A DNA stretch of 64,000 nucleotides from Persicaria tinctoria. Lineage: Eukaryota > Streptophyta > Magnoliopsida > Caryophyllales > Polygonaceae. A model generated the notes under the pieces. It had not been told where the DNA came from. It ran no database searches and saw only the letters and a program-made list of their open reading frames with translations. How positions within the stretch are numbered: the first letter of the stretch is position 1; each line of letters starts with the position of its first letter. Positions 11,101-22,559 of this stretch are shown in pieces. The stretch spans positions 2,501 to 66,500 of the forward strand of contig JBANSL010000014.1 of NCBI GenBank assembly GCA_037127255.1. The letters run 5' to 3'. A program made the position numbers and the translations under genes.

Positions 11101-14100
11101 GTGGGAAAGCGCAAAAAAACTAGAATTTGGAGGCCAATAAGTTCCACTTACCGCGTGAGATTTGCAACACGACAAGAGGTGGCGGATCGCTAAAACCCGA
11201 CTCCCGGGGCCCCCGAGCGGCCTAATATTCGTCGTGCGGGGTTCATATGGTATTTGAGGGTGATGTGGTTGAAAAAATCCGGGTTTCGTAACATTTCATT
11301 TTTTGGCCTTTTGGCCCCGAATGGTGTTTCGGGCGATTTGGGGGGTTAATGAAGGAAGTGCCGTCTCTAGTGCTCCAAAAGGGCTGAAACTTTGTGGGTA
11401 GCTTTGGGGCATCTAATAACGTGGGAAAGCGCAAAAAAACTAGAACTTGGTGGCCAATACGACCCACTTACCGCGTGAGATTTGCAACCCGGCCTAGTTT
11501 ATTTTGGGCGATTTGGGGTTAATGAAGGAAGTGTCGTCTCTAGTGCTCCAAAAGGGCTGAAACTTTGTGGGTAGCTTTTGTACATCCAATAACGTGGGAA
11601 AGCGCAAAAAAACTAGAATTTGGAGGCCAATAAGTTCCACTTACCGCGTGAGATTTGCAACACGACCAGAGGTGGCGGATCGCTAAAACCCGACTCCTGG
11701 GGCCCCCGAGCGGCCTAATATTCGTCGTGCGGGGTTCATATGGTATTTGAGGGTGATGTGGTTGAAAAAATCCGGGTTTCGTAACATTTCATTTTTTGGC
11801 CTTTTGGCCCCGAATGGTGTTTCGGGCGATTTGGGGGGTTAATGAAGGAAGTGCCGTCTCTAGTGCTCCAAAAGGGCTGAAACTTTGTGGGTAGCTTTGG
11901 GGCATCTAATAACGTGGGAAAGCGCAAAAAAACTAGAACTTGGTGGCCAATACGACCCACTTACCGCGTGAGATTTGCAACCCGGCCTAGTTTATTTTGG
12001 GCGATTTGGGGTTAATGAAGGAAGTGTCGTCTCTAGTGCTCCAAAAGGGCTGAAACTTTGTGGGTAGCTTTTGTACATCCAATAACGTGGGAAAGCGCAA
12101 AAAAACTAGAATTTGGAGGCCAATAAGTTCCACTTACCGCGTGAGATTTGCAACACGACCAGAGGTGGCGGATCGCTAAAACCCGACTCCCGGGGCCCCC
12201 GAGCGGCCTAATATTCGTCGTGCGGGGTTCATATGGTATTTGAGGGTGATGTGGTTGAAAAAATCCGGGTTTCGTAACATTTCATTTTTTGGCCTTTTGG
12301 CCCCGAATGGTGTTTCGGGCGATTTGGGGGGTTAATGAAGGAAGTGCCGTCTCTAGTGCTCCAAAAGGGCTGAAACTTTGTGGGTAGCTTTGGGGCATCT
12401 AATAACGTGGGAAAGCGCAAAAAAACTAGAACTTGGTGGCCAATACGACCCACTTACCGCGTGAGATTTGCAACCCGGCCTAGTTTATTTTTGGCGATTT
12501 GGGGTTAATGAAGGAAGTGTCGTCTCTAGTGCTCCAAAAGGGCTGAAACTTTGTGGGTAGCTTTTGTACATCCAATAACGTGGGAAAGCGCAAAAAAACT
12601 AGAATTTGGAGGCCAATAAGTTCCACTTACCGCGTGAGATTTGCAACACGACCAGAGGTGGCGGATCGCTAAAACCCGACTCCTGGGGCCCCCGAGCGGC
12701 CTAATATTCGTCGTGCGGGGTTCATATGGTATTTGAGGGTGATGTGGTTGAAAAAATCCGGGTTTCGTAACATTTCATTTTTTGGCCTTTTGGCCCCGAA
12801 TGGTGTTTCGGGCGATTTGGGGGGTTAATGAAGGAAGTGCCGTCTCTAGTGCTCCAAAAGGGCTGAAACTTTGTGGGTAGCTTTGGGGCATATAATAACG
12901 TGGGAAAGCGCAAAAAAACTAGAACTTGGTGGCCAATACGACCCACTTACCGCGTGAGATTTGCAACCCGGCCTAGTTTATTTTGGGCGATTTGGGGTTA
13001 ATGAAGGAAGTGTCGTCTCTAGTGCTCCAAAAGGGCTGAAACTTTGTGGGTAGCTTTTGTACATCCAATAACGTGGGAAAGCGCAAAAAAACTAGAATTT
13101 AGAGGCCAATAAGTTCCACTTACCGCGTGAGATTTGCAACACGACCAGAGGTGGCGGATCGCTAAAACCCGACTCCCGGGGCCCCCGAGCGGCCTAATAT
13201 TCGTCGTGCGGGGTTCATATGGTATTTGAGGGTGATGTGGTTGAAAAATTCCGGGTTTCGTAACATTTCATTTTTTGGCCTTTTGGCCCCGAATGGTGTT
13301 TCGGGCGATTTGGGGGGTTAATAAAGGAAGTGCCGTCTCTAGTGCTCCAAAAGGGCTGAAACTTTGTGGGTAGCTTTGGGGCATCTAATAACGTGGGAAA
13401 GCGCAAAAAAACTAGAACTTGGTGGCCAATACGACCCACTTACCGCGTGAGATTTGCAACCCGGCCTAGTTTATTTTGGGCGATTTGGGGTTAATGAAGG
13501 AAGTGTCGTCTCTAGTGCTCCAAAAGGGCTGAAACTTTGTGGGTAGCTTTTGTACATCCAATAACGTGGGAAAGCGCAAAAAAACTAGAATTTGTAGGCC
13601 AATAAGTTCCACTTACCGCGTGAGATTTGCAACACGACCAGAGGTGGCGGATCGCTAAAACCCGACTCCCGGGGCCCCCGAGCGGCCTAATATTCGTCGT
13701 GCGGGGTTCATATGGTATTTGAGGGTGATGTGGTTGAAAAAATCCGGGTTTCGTAACATTTCATTTTTTGGCCTTTTGGCCCCGAATGGTGTTTCGGGCG
13801 ATTTGGGGGGTTAATGAAGGAAGTGCCGTCTCTAGTGCTCCAAAAGGGCTGAAACTTTGTGGGTAGCTTTGGGGCATATAATAACGTGGGAAAGCGCAAA
13901 AAAACTAGAACTTGGTGGCCAATACGACCCACTTACCGCGTGAGATTTGCAACCCGGCCTAGTTTATTTTGGGCGATTTGGGGTTAATGAAGGAAGTGTC
14001 GTCTCTAGTGCTCCAAAAGGGCTGAAACTTTGTGGGTAGCTTTTGTACATCCAATAACGTGGGAAAGCGCAAAAAAACTAGAATTTGGAGGCCAATAAGT

Positions 14101-15541
14101 TCCACTTACCGCGTGAGATTTGCAACACGACCAGAGGTGGCGGATCGCTAAAACCCGACTCCCAGGGCCCCCGAGCGGCCTAATATTCGTCGTGCGGGGT
14201 TCATATGGTATTTGAGGGTGATGTGGTTGAAAAAATCCGGGTTTCGTAACATTTCATTTTTTGGCCTTTTGGCCCCGAATGGTGTTTCGGGCGATTTGGG
14301 GGGTTAATGAAGGAAGTGCCGTCTCTAGTGCTCCAAAAGGGCTGAAACTTTGTGGGTAGCTTTGGGGCATCTAATAACGTGGGAAAGCGCAAAAAAACTA
14401 GAACTTGGTGGCCAATACGACCCACTTACCGCGTGAGATTTGCAACCCGGCCTAGTTTATTTTGGGCGATTTGGGGTTAATGAAGGAAGTGTCGTCTCTA
14501 GTGCTCCAAAAGGGCTGAAACTATGTGGGTAGCTTTTGTACATCCAATAACGTGGGAAAGCGCAAAAAAACTAGAATTTGGAGGCCAATAAGTTCCACTT
14601 ACCGCGTGAGATTTGCAACACGACCAGAGGTGGCGGATCGCTAAAACCCGACTCCCGGGGCCCCCGAGCGGCCTAATATTCGTCGTGCGGGGTTCATATG
14701 GTATTTGAGGGTGATGTGGTTGAAAAAATCCGGGTTTCGTAACATTTCATTTTTTGGCCTTTTGGCCCCGAATGGTGTTTCGGGCGATTTGGGGGGTTAA
14801 TGAAGGAAGTGCCGTCTCTAGTGCTCCAAAAGGGCTGAAACTTTGTGGGTAGCTTTGGGGCATCTAATAACGTGGGAAAGCGCAAAAAAACTAGAACTTG
14901 GTGGCCAATACGACCCACTTACCGCGTGAGATTTGCAACCCGGCCTAGTTTATTTTGGGCGATTTGGGGTTAATGAAGGAAGTGTCGCCTCTAGTGCTCC
15001 AAAAGGGCTGAAACTTTGTGGGTAGCTTTTGTACATCCAATAACGTGGGAAAGCGCAAAAAAACAAGAATTTGGAGGCCAATAAGTTCCACTTACCGCGT
15101 GAGATTTGCAACACGACCAGAGGTGGCGGATCGCTAAAACCCGACTCCCGGGGCCCCCGAGCGGCCTAATATTCGTCGTGCGGGGTTCATATGGTATTTG
15201 AGGGTGATGTGGTTGAAAAAATCCAGGTTTCGGAACATTTCATTTTTTGGCCTTTTGGCCCCGAATGGTGTTTCGGGCGATTTGGGGGGTTAATGAAGGA
15301 AGTGCCGTCTCTAGTGCTCCAAAAGGGCTGAAACTTTGTGGGTAGCTTTGGGGCATCTAATAACGTGGGAAAGCGCAAAAAAACTAGAACTTGGTGGCCA
15401 ATACGACCCACTTACCGCGTGAGATTTGCAACCCGGCCTAGTTTATTTTGGGCGATTTGGGGTTAATGAAGGAAGTGTCGTCTCTAGTGCTCCAAAAGGG
15501 CTGAAACTTTGTGGGTAGCTTTTGTACATCCAATAACGTGA

Positions 15542-18499
15542 GAAAGCGCAAAAAAACTAGAATTTGGAGGCCAATAAGTTCCACTTACCGCGTGAGATTT
15601 GCAACACGACCAGAGGTGGCGGATCGCTAAAACCCGACTCCCGGGGCCCCCGAGCGGCCTAATATTCGTCGTGAGGGGTTCATATGGTATTTGAGGGTGA
15701 TGTGGTTGAAAAAATCCGGGTTTCGGAACATTTCATTTTTTGGCCTTTTGGCCCCGAATGGTGTTTCGGGCGATTTGGGGGGTTAATGAAGGAAGTGCCG
15801 TCTCTAGTGCTCCAAAAGGGCTGAAACTTTGTGGGTAGCTTTGGGGCATCTAATAACGTGGGAAAGCGCAAAAAAAATAGAACTTGGTGGCCAATACGAC
15901 CCACTTACCGCGTGAGATTTGCAACCCGGCCTAGTTTATTTTGGGCGATTTGGGGTTAATGAAGGAAGTGTCGTCTCTAGTGCTCCAAAAGGGCTGAAAC
16001 TTTGTGGGTAGCTTTTGTACATCCAATAACGTGGGAAAGCGCAAAAAAACTAGAATTTGGAGGCCAATAAGTTCCACTTACCGCGTGAGATTTGCAACAC
16101 GACCAGAGGTGGCGGATCGCTAAAACCCGACTCCCGGGGCCCCCGAGCGGCCTAATATTCGTCGTGCGGGGTTCATATGGTATTTGAGGGTGATGTGGTT
16201 GAAAAAATCCGGGTTTCGGAACATTTCATTTTTTGGCCTTTTGGCCCCGAATGGTGTTTCGGGCGATTTGGGGGGTTAATGAAGGAAGTGCCGTCTCTAG
16301 TCCTCCAAAAGGGCTGAAACTTTGTGGGTAGCTTTGGGGCATCTAATAACGTGGGAAAGCGCAAAAAAACTAGAACTTGTTGGCCAATACGACCCACTTA
16401 CCGCGTGAGATTTGCAACCCGGCCTAGTTTATTTTGGGCGATTTGGGGTTTATGAAGGAAGTGTCGTCTCTAGTGCTCCAAAAGGGCTGAAACTTTGTGG
16501 GTAGCTTTTGTACATCCAATAACGTGGGAAAGCGCAAAAAAACTAGAATTTGGAGGCCAATAAGTTCCACTTACCGCGTGAGATTTGCAACACGACCAGA
16601 GGTGGCGGATCGCTAAAACCCGACTCCCGGGGCCCCCGAGCGGCCTAATATTCGTCGTGCGGGGTTCATATCGTATTTGAGGGTGATGTGGTTGAAAAAA
16701 TCCGGGTTTCGGAACATTTCATTTTTTGGCCTTTTGGCCCCGAATGGTGTTTCGGGCGATTTGGGGGGTTAATGAAGGAAGTGCCGTCTCTAGTGCTCCA
16801 AAAGGGCTGAAACTTTGTGGGTAGCTTTGGGGAATCTAATAACGTGGGAAAGCGCAAAAAAACTAGAACTTGGTGGCCAATACGACCCACTTACCGCGTG
16901 AGATTTGCAACCCGGCCTAGTTTATTTTGGGCGATTTGGGGTTAATGAAGGAAGTGTCGTCTCTAGTGCTCCAAAAGGGCTGAAACTTTGTGGGTAGCTT
17001 TTGTACATCCAATAACGTGGGAAAGCGCAAAAAAACTAGAATTTGGAGGCCAATAAGTTCCACTTACCGCGTGAGATTTGCAACACGACCAGAGGTGGCG
17101 GATCGCTAAAACCCGACTCCCGGGGCCCCCGAGCGGCCTAATATTCGTCGTGAGGGGTTCATATGGTATTTGAGGGTGATGTGGTTGAAAAAATCCGGGT
17201 TTCGTAACATTTCATTTTTTGGCCTTTTGGCCCCGAATGGTGTTTCGGGCGATTTGGGGGGTTAATGAAGGAAGTGCCGTCTCTAGTGCTCCAAAAGGGC
17301 TGAAACTTTGTGGGTAGCTTTGGGGCATCTAATAACGTGGGAAAGCGCAAAAAAACTAGAACTTGGTGGCCAATACGACCCACTTACCGCGTGAGATTTG
17401 CAACCCGGCCTAGTTTATTTTGGGCGATTTGGGGTTAATGAAGGAAGTGTCGTCTCTAGTGCTCCAAAAGGGCTGAAACTTTGTGGGTAGCTTTTGTACA
17501 TCCAATAACGTGGGAAAGCGCAAAAAAACTAGAATTTGGAGGCCAATAAGTTCCACTTACCGCGTGAGATTTGCAACACGACCAGAGGTGGCGGATCGCT
17601 AAAACCCGACTCCCGGGGCCCCCGAGCGGCCTAATATTCGTCGTGCGGGGTTCATATGGTATTTGAGGGTGATGTGGTTGAAAAAATCCGGGTTTCGGAA
17701 CATTTCATTTTTTGGCCTTTTGGCCCCGAATGGTGTTTCGGGCGATTTGGGGGGTTAATGAAGGAAGTGCCGTCTCTAGTGCTCCAAAAGGGCTGAAACT
17801 TTGTGGGTAGCTTTGGGGCATCTAATAACGTGGGAAAGCGCAAAAAAACTAGAACTTGGTGGCCAATACGACCCACTTACCGCGTGAGATTTGCAACCCG
17901 GCCTAGTTTATTTTGGGCGATTTGGGGTTTATGAAGGAAGTGTCGTCTCTAGTGCTCCAAAAGGGCTGAAACTTTGTGGGTAGCTTTTGTACATCCAATA
18001 ACGTGGGAAAGCGCAAAAAAACTAGAATTTGGAGGCCAATAAGTTCCACTTACCGCGTGAGATTTGCAACACGACCAGAGGTGGCGGATCGCTAAAACCC
18101 GACTCCCGGGGCCCCCGAGCGGCCTAATATTCGTCGTGCGGGGTTCATATGGTATTTGAGGGTGATGTGGTTGAAAAAATCCGGGTTTCGGAACATTTCA
18201 TTTTTTGGCCTTTTGGCCCCGAATGGTGTTTCGGGCGATTTGGGGGGTTAATGAAGGAAGTGCCGTCTCTAGTGCTCCAAAAGGGCTGAAACTTTGTGGG
18301 TAGCTTTGGGGAATCTAATAACGTGGGAAAGCGCAAAAAAACTAGAACTTGGTGGCCAATACGACCCACTTACCGCGTGAGATTTGCAACCCGGCCTAGT
18401 TTATTTTGGGCGATTTGGGGTTAATGAAGGAAGTGTCGTCTCTAGTGCTCCAAAAGGGCTGAAACTTTGTGGGTAGCTTTTGTACATCCAATAACGTGG
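15542..18499. repeat. Second three-unit duplication within array 1 (1479-bp period)
   Basis: Three pairs of rare variants share one spacing of 1479 bp: CGTGAGGGGTTC near 15669 and 17148, GGGGTTTATGAAGG near 16445 and 17924, and TTGGGGAATCTAAT near 16829 and 18308. Three independent markers at one shift make a single block duplication the simplest reading. Changes private to one copy, such as ATATCGTATT near 16669, arose later. Confidence 0.7.
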
Positions 18500-19485
18500 G
18501 AAAGCGCAAAAAAACTAGAATTTGGAGGCCAATAAGTTCCACTTACCGCGTGAGATTTGCAACACGACCAGAGGTGGCGGATCGCTAAAACCCGACTCCC
18601 GGGGCCCCCGAGCGGCCTAATATTCGTCGTGCGGGGTTCATATGGTATTTGAGGGTGATCAGGTTGAAAAAATCCGGGTTTCGGAACATTTCATTTTTTG
18701 GCCTTTTGGCCCCGAATGGTGTTTCGGGCGATTTGGGGGGTTAATGAAGGAAGTGCCGTCTCTAGTGCTCCAAAAGGGCTGAAACTTTGTGGGTAGCTTT
18801 GGGGCATCTAATAACGTGGGAAAGCGCAAAAAAACTAGAACTTGGTGGCCAATACGACCCACTTACCGCGTGAGATTTGCAACCCGGCCTAGTTTATTTT
18901 GGGCGATTTGGGGTTAATGAAGGAAGTGTCGTCTCTAGTGCTCCAAAAGGGCTGAAACTTTGTGGGTAGCTTTTGTACATCCAATAACGTGGGAAAGCGC
19001 AAAAAAACTAGAATTTGGAGGCCAATAAGTTCCACTTACCGCGTGAGATTTGCAACACGACCAGAGGTGGCGGATCGCTAAAACCCGACTCCCGGGGCCC
19101 CCGAGCGGCCTAATATTCGTCGTGCGGGGTTCATATGGTATTTGAGGGTGATGTGGTTGAAAAATTCCGGGTTTCGTAACATTTCATTTTTTGGCCTTTT
19201 GGCCCCGAATGGTGTTTCGGGCGATTTGGGGGGTTAATAAAGGAAGTGCCGTCTCTAGTGCTCCAAAAGGGCTGAAACTTTGTGGGTAGCTTTGGGGCAT
19301 CTAATAACGTGGGAAAGCGCAAAAAAACTAGAACTTGGTGGCGAATACGACCCACTTACCGCGTGAGATTTGCAACCCGGCCTAGTTTATTTTGGGCGAT
19401 TTGGGGTTAATGAAGGAAGTGTCGTCTCTAGTGCTCCAAAAGGGCTGAAACTTTGTGGGTAGCTTTTGTACATCCAATAACGTGG

Positions 19486-20268
19486 GAAAGCGCAAAAAAA
19501 CTAGAATTTAGAGGCCAATAAATTCCACTTACCGCGTGAGATTTGCAACACGACCAGAGGTGGCGGATCGCTAAAACCCGACTCCCGGGGCCCCCGAGCG
19601 GCCTAATATTCGTCGTGCGGGGTTCATATGGTATTTGAGGGTGATGTGGTTGAAAAAATCCGGGTTTAGTAACATTTCATTTTTTGGCCTTTTGGCCCCG
19701 AATGGTGTTTCGGGCGATTTGGGGGGTTAATGAAGGAAGTGCCGTCTCTAGTGCTCCAAAAGGGCTGAAACTTAGTGGGTAGCTTTGGGGCATCTAATAA
19801 AGTGGGAAAGCGCAAAAAAACTAGAATTTGGAGGCCAATAAGTTCCACTTACCGCGTGAGATTTGCAACACGACCAGAGGTGGCGGATCGCTAAAACCCG
19901 ACTCCCGGGGCCCCCGAGCGGCCTAATATTCGTCGTGCGGGGTTCATATGGTATTTGAGGGTGATGTGGTTGAAAAAATCCGGGTTTCGTAACATTTCAT
20001 TTTTTGGCCTTTTGGCCCCGAATGGTGTTTCGGGCGATTTGGGGGGTTAATGAAGGAAGTGCCGTCTCTAGTGCTCCAAAAGGGCTGAAACTTTGTGGGT
20101 AGCTTTGGGGCATCTAATAACGTGGGAAAGCGCAAAAAAAACTAGAACTTGGTGGCCAATACGACCCACTTACCGCGTGAGATTTGCAACCCGGCCTAGT
20201 TTATTTTGGGCGATTTGGGGTTAATGAAGGAAGTGTCGTCTCTAGTGCTCCAAAAGGGCTGAAACTTT
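19486..20268. repeat. Irregular inner edge of array 1: L, L, truncated S
   Basis: After the 33rd unit an L half (19486-19805) is followed directly by another L half with no S between them, the only such case in the window. The first of these has many private changes, including GAATTTAGAGG, AATAAATTCC, GGTTTAGTAAC, ACTTAGTGG and AATAAAGTGGG. The second is close to consensus. The following S half has eight A instead of seven after GCGC and stops at CTTTGTG. The missing S fits an unequal exchange between two L halves. Edge copies are the most diverged of the array, as at its outer border. Confidence 0.85.
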
Positions 20269-20292
20269 GTGCTCCAAAAGGGCTAGAACTTT
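20245..20292. repeat. Joint of array 1 and array 2 with a 24-bp near-perfect direct duplication
   Basis: GTGCTCCAAAAGGGCT occurs at 20245 and again 24 bp later at 20269. The first copy continues GAAACTTT as in array 1, and the second continues AGAACTTT as in array 2. The two are joined through a shared GTG: the one ending CTTTGTG in array 1 and the one starting GTGCTCC in array 2. The joint is therefore an exchange at two non-equivalent points of the monomer that share only 3 bp, which duplicated the stretch between them. Confidence 0.85.
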
Positions 20293-20441
20293 GTGGGTAG
20301 CTTTAATATAACCAATAAGGTGGGGAAACACTAAAAAATGGGAATTTAGAGGCTAATACGATCAGCTTACCCCGTGAGATTTGCAACACGTCTTGTATTT
20401 TTGTGGGAGATTTCGGGTTAATGAAGGAGGTACCATCTCTA
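20269..20441. repeat. Array 2, representative first monomer (173 bp)
   Basis: This is the outermost array 2 monomer, bounded by GTGCTCC at its start and at the next copy. It belongs to the 173-bp class (TTTTTGTGGGAGATTTC) and carries the less common ACACGTCTTG variant. Its GATTTCGGGTTAATG contains TTTCGGGTTA, one base from the telomeric G-strand TTTAGGGTTTA over its first seven bases. The AT-rich TTTAATATAACCAAT recalls TATA and CCAAT elements, but nothing shows that it is used. Confidence 0.85.
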
Positions 20442-20990
20442 GTGCTCCAAAAGGGCTAGAACTTTGTGGGTAGCTTTAATATAACCAATAAGGTGGGGAA
20501 ACACTAAAAAATGGGAATTTAGAGGCTAATACGATAAGCTTACCCCGTGAGATTTGTAACACGGCTTGTATTTTCGTGGGAGATTTCGGGTTAATGAAGG
20601 AGGTACCATCTCTAATGCTCCAAAAGGGCTAGAACTTTGTGGGTAGCTTTAATATAAACAATAAGGTGGGGAAACACTAAAAAATGGGAATTTTGACGCT
20701 AATACGATCAGCTTACCCCGTGAGATTTGCAACACGGCTTGTATTTTTGTGGGAGATTTCGGGTTAATGAAGGAGGTACCATCTCTAGTGCTCCAAAAGG
20801 ACTGAAACTTTGTGGGTAGCTTTAATATAACCAATAAGGTGGGGAAACGATAAAAAATTGGAATTTGGAGGCTAATACGATTAGCTTACCGCGTGAGATT
20901 TGCAACACGACTTGTATTTCTGTGGGGAGATTTCGGGTTAATGAAGGAGGTACCATCTCTAGTGCTTCAAAAGGGCTAGAATTTTGTGGG
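20276..20990. repeat. Block shared with about 26000-26714 (shift 5724 bp, 33 monomers)
   Basis: Several rare variants occur in the same order in both places: GATTTGTAACACGG with ATTTTCGTGGG (20531 and 26275 region), TTTTGACGCTAATACG, and GGAAACGATAAAAAATTGG (near 20844 and 26568). The segment next to array 1 therefore has a near relative deeper in array 2, so the array edge is not an independent lineage of monomers. The outer copy reads ACACGACTTG near 20903 and the inner copy ACATGACTTG. Confidence 0.7.
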
Positions 20991-22559
20991 TATCTTTAAT
21001 ATAACGAATACGGTGGGGAAACGCTAAAAAATTGGAATTTGGAGGCTAATACGATCAGCTTACCCCGTGAGATTTGCAACACGACTTGTATTTCTGTGGG
21101 GAAATTTCGGGTTAATGAAGGAGGTACCATCTCTAGTGCTTCAAAAGGGCTAGAACTTTTTGGGTAGCTTTAATATAAACAATAAGGTGGGGAAACACTA
21201 AAAAATGGGAATTTAGAGGCTAATACGATCAACTTACCCCGTGAGATTTGCAACACGGCTTGTATTTCTGTGGGGAGATTTCGGGTTAATGAAGGAGGTA
21301 CCATCTCTAGTGCTTCAAAAGGACTGAAACTTTGTGCGTAGCTTTAATATAAAGAATAAGGTGGGGAAATGCTAAAAAATTAGAATTTGGAGGCTAATAC
21401 GATCAGCTTACCGCGTGAGATTTGCAACACGACTTGTATTTTTGTGGGAGATTTCAGGTTAATGATGGAGGTACCAACTCTAGTGCTCCAAAAGGGCTAG
21501 AACTTTGTGGGTAGCTTTAATATAACCAATAAGGCGGGGAAACACTAAAAAATGGGAATTTAGAGGCTAATACGATCAGCTTACCCCATGAGATTTGCAA
21601 CACGACTTGTATTTCTGTGGGGAGATTTCGGGTTAATGAAGGAGGTACCATCTCTAATGCTCCAAAAGGGCTAGAACTTTGTGTGTAGCTTTAATATAAA
21701 CAATAAGGTAGGGAAACACTAAAAAATGGGAATTTTGAGGCTAATACGATCAGCTTACCCCGTGAGATTTGCAACACGGCTTGTATTTTTGTGGGAGATT
21801 TCGGGTTAATGAAGGAGGTACCATCTCTAGTGCTCCAAAAGGACTGAAACTTTGTGGGTAGCTTTAATATAACCAATAAGGTGGGGAAACGCTAAAAAGT
21901 TGGAATTTGGAGGCTAATACGATTAGCTTACCGCGTGAGATTTGCAACACGACTTGTATTTCTGTGGGGAAATTTCGGGTTAATGAAGGAGGTACCATCT
22001 CTAGTGCTTCAAAAGGGCTAGAACTTTGTGGGTAGCTTTAATATAAAGAATAAGGTGGGGAAACACTAAAAAATGGGAATTTAGAGGCTAATACGATCAT
22101 CTTACCGCGTGAGATTTGCAACACGGCTTGTATTTTTGTGGGAGATTTCGGGTTAATGAAGGAGGTACCATCTCTAGTGCTCCAAAACGACTGAAACTTT
22201 GTGCGTAGCTTTAATATAACCAATAAGGCGGGGAAACGCTAAAAAATTGGAATTTGGAGGCTAATACGATCAGCTTACCGCGTGAGATTTGCAACACGAC
22301 TTGTATTTCTGTGGGAGATTTCGGGTTAATGAAGGAGGTACCATCTCTAATGCTCCAAAAGGGCTAGAACTTTGTGGGTAGCTTTAATATAAACAATAAG
22401 GTTGGGAAACACTAAAAAATGGGAATTTTGACGCTAATACGATCAACTTACCCCGTGAGATTTGCAACACGGCTTGTATTTCTGTGGGGAGATTTCGGGT
22501 TAATGAAGGAGGTACCATCTCTAGTGCTTCAAAAGGACTGAAACTTTGTGCGTAGCTTT

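Larger units (their letters stand above)
3218..20268. repeat. Subtelomeric satellite array 1: 493-bp composite unit (L 320 bp + S 173 bp)
   Basis: There are 33 full units, then two L halves and a truncated S. Every unit starts with GAAAGCGC followed by a run of seven A and then CTAGAA. Copies differ by only a few substitutions each. The unit that starts at 9627 is 492 bp because one T is missing from TAGCTTTGGGG near 9926. Each L half carries ACTCCCGGGGCCCCCGAG (SmaI and ApaI sites) and usually CATATG (NdeI), so digestion should give a 493-bp ladder. The function of such arrays is not shown by sequence. They commonly form heterochromatin and buffer the chromosome end. No transcript signal or gene is evident. 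I do not recognise the family. Confidence 0.95.

Noticed and set aside
3356..20135. About 33 open frames of 60 to 74 codons on the minus strand, one per 493-bp unit
   Set aside because: The frames begin with GTG (or TTG in the last one), not ATG, in what looks like a plant nuclear genome. Most differences between copies change the amino acid (for example Ser/Tyr, Asp/Tyr, Pro/Thr, Gly/Cys), one copy has a stop and one a frameshift, and 493 is not a multiple of three. Similarity among copies is explained by satellite homogenisation.
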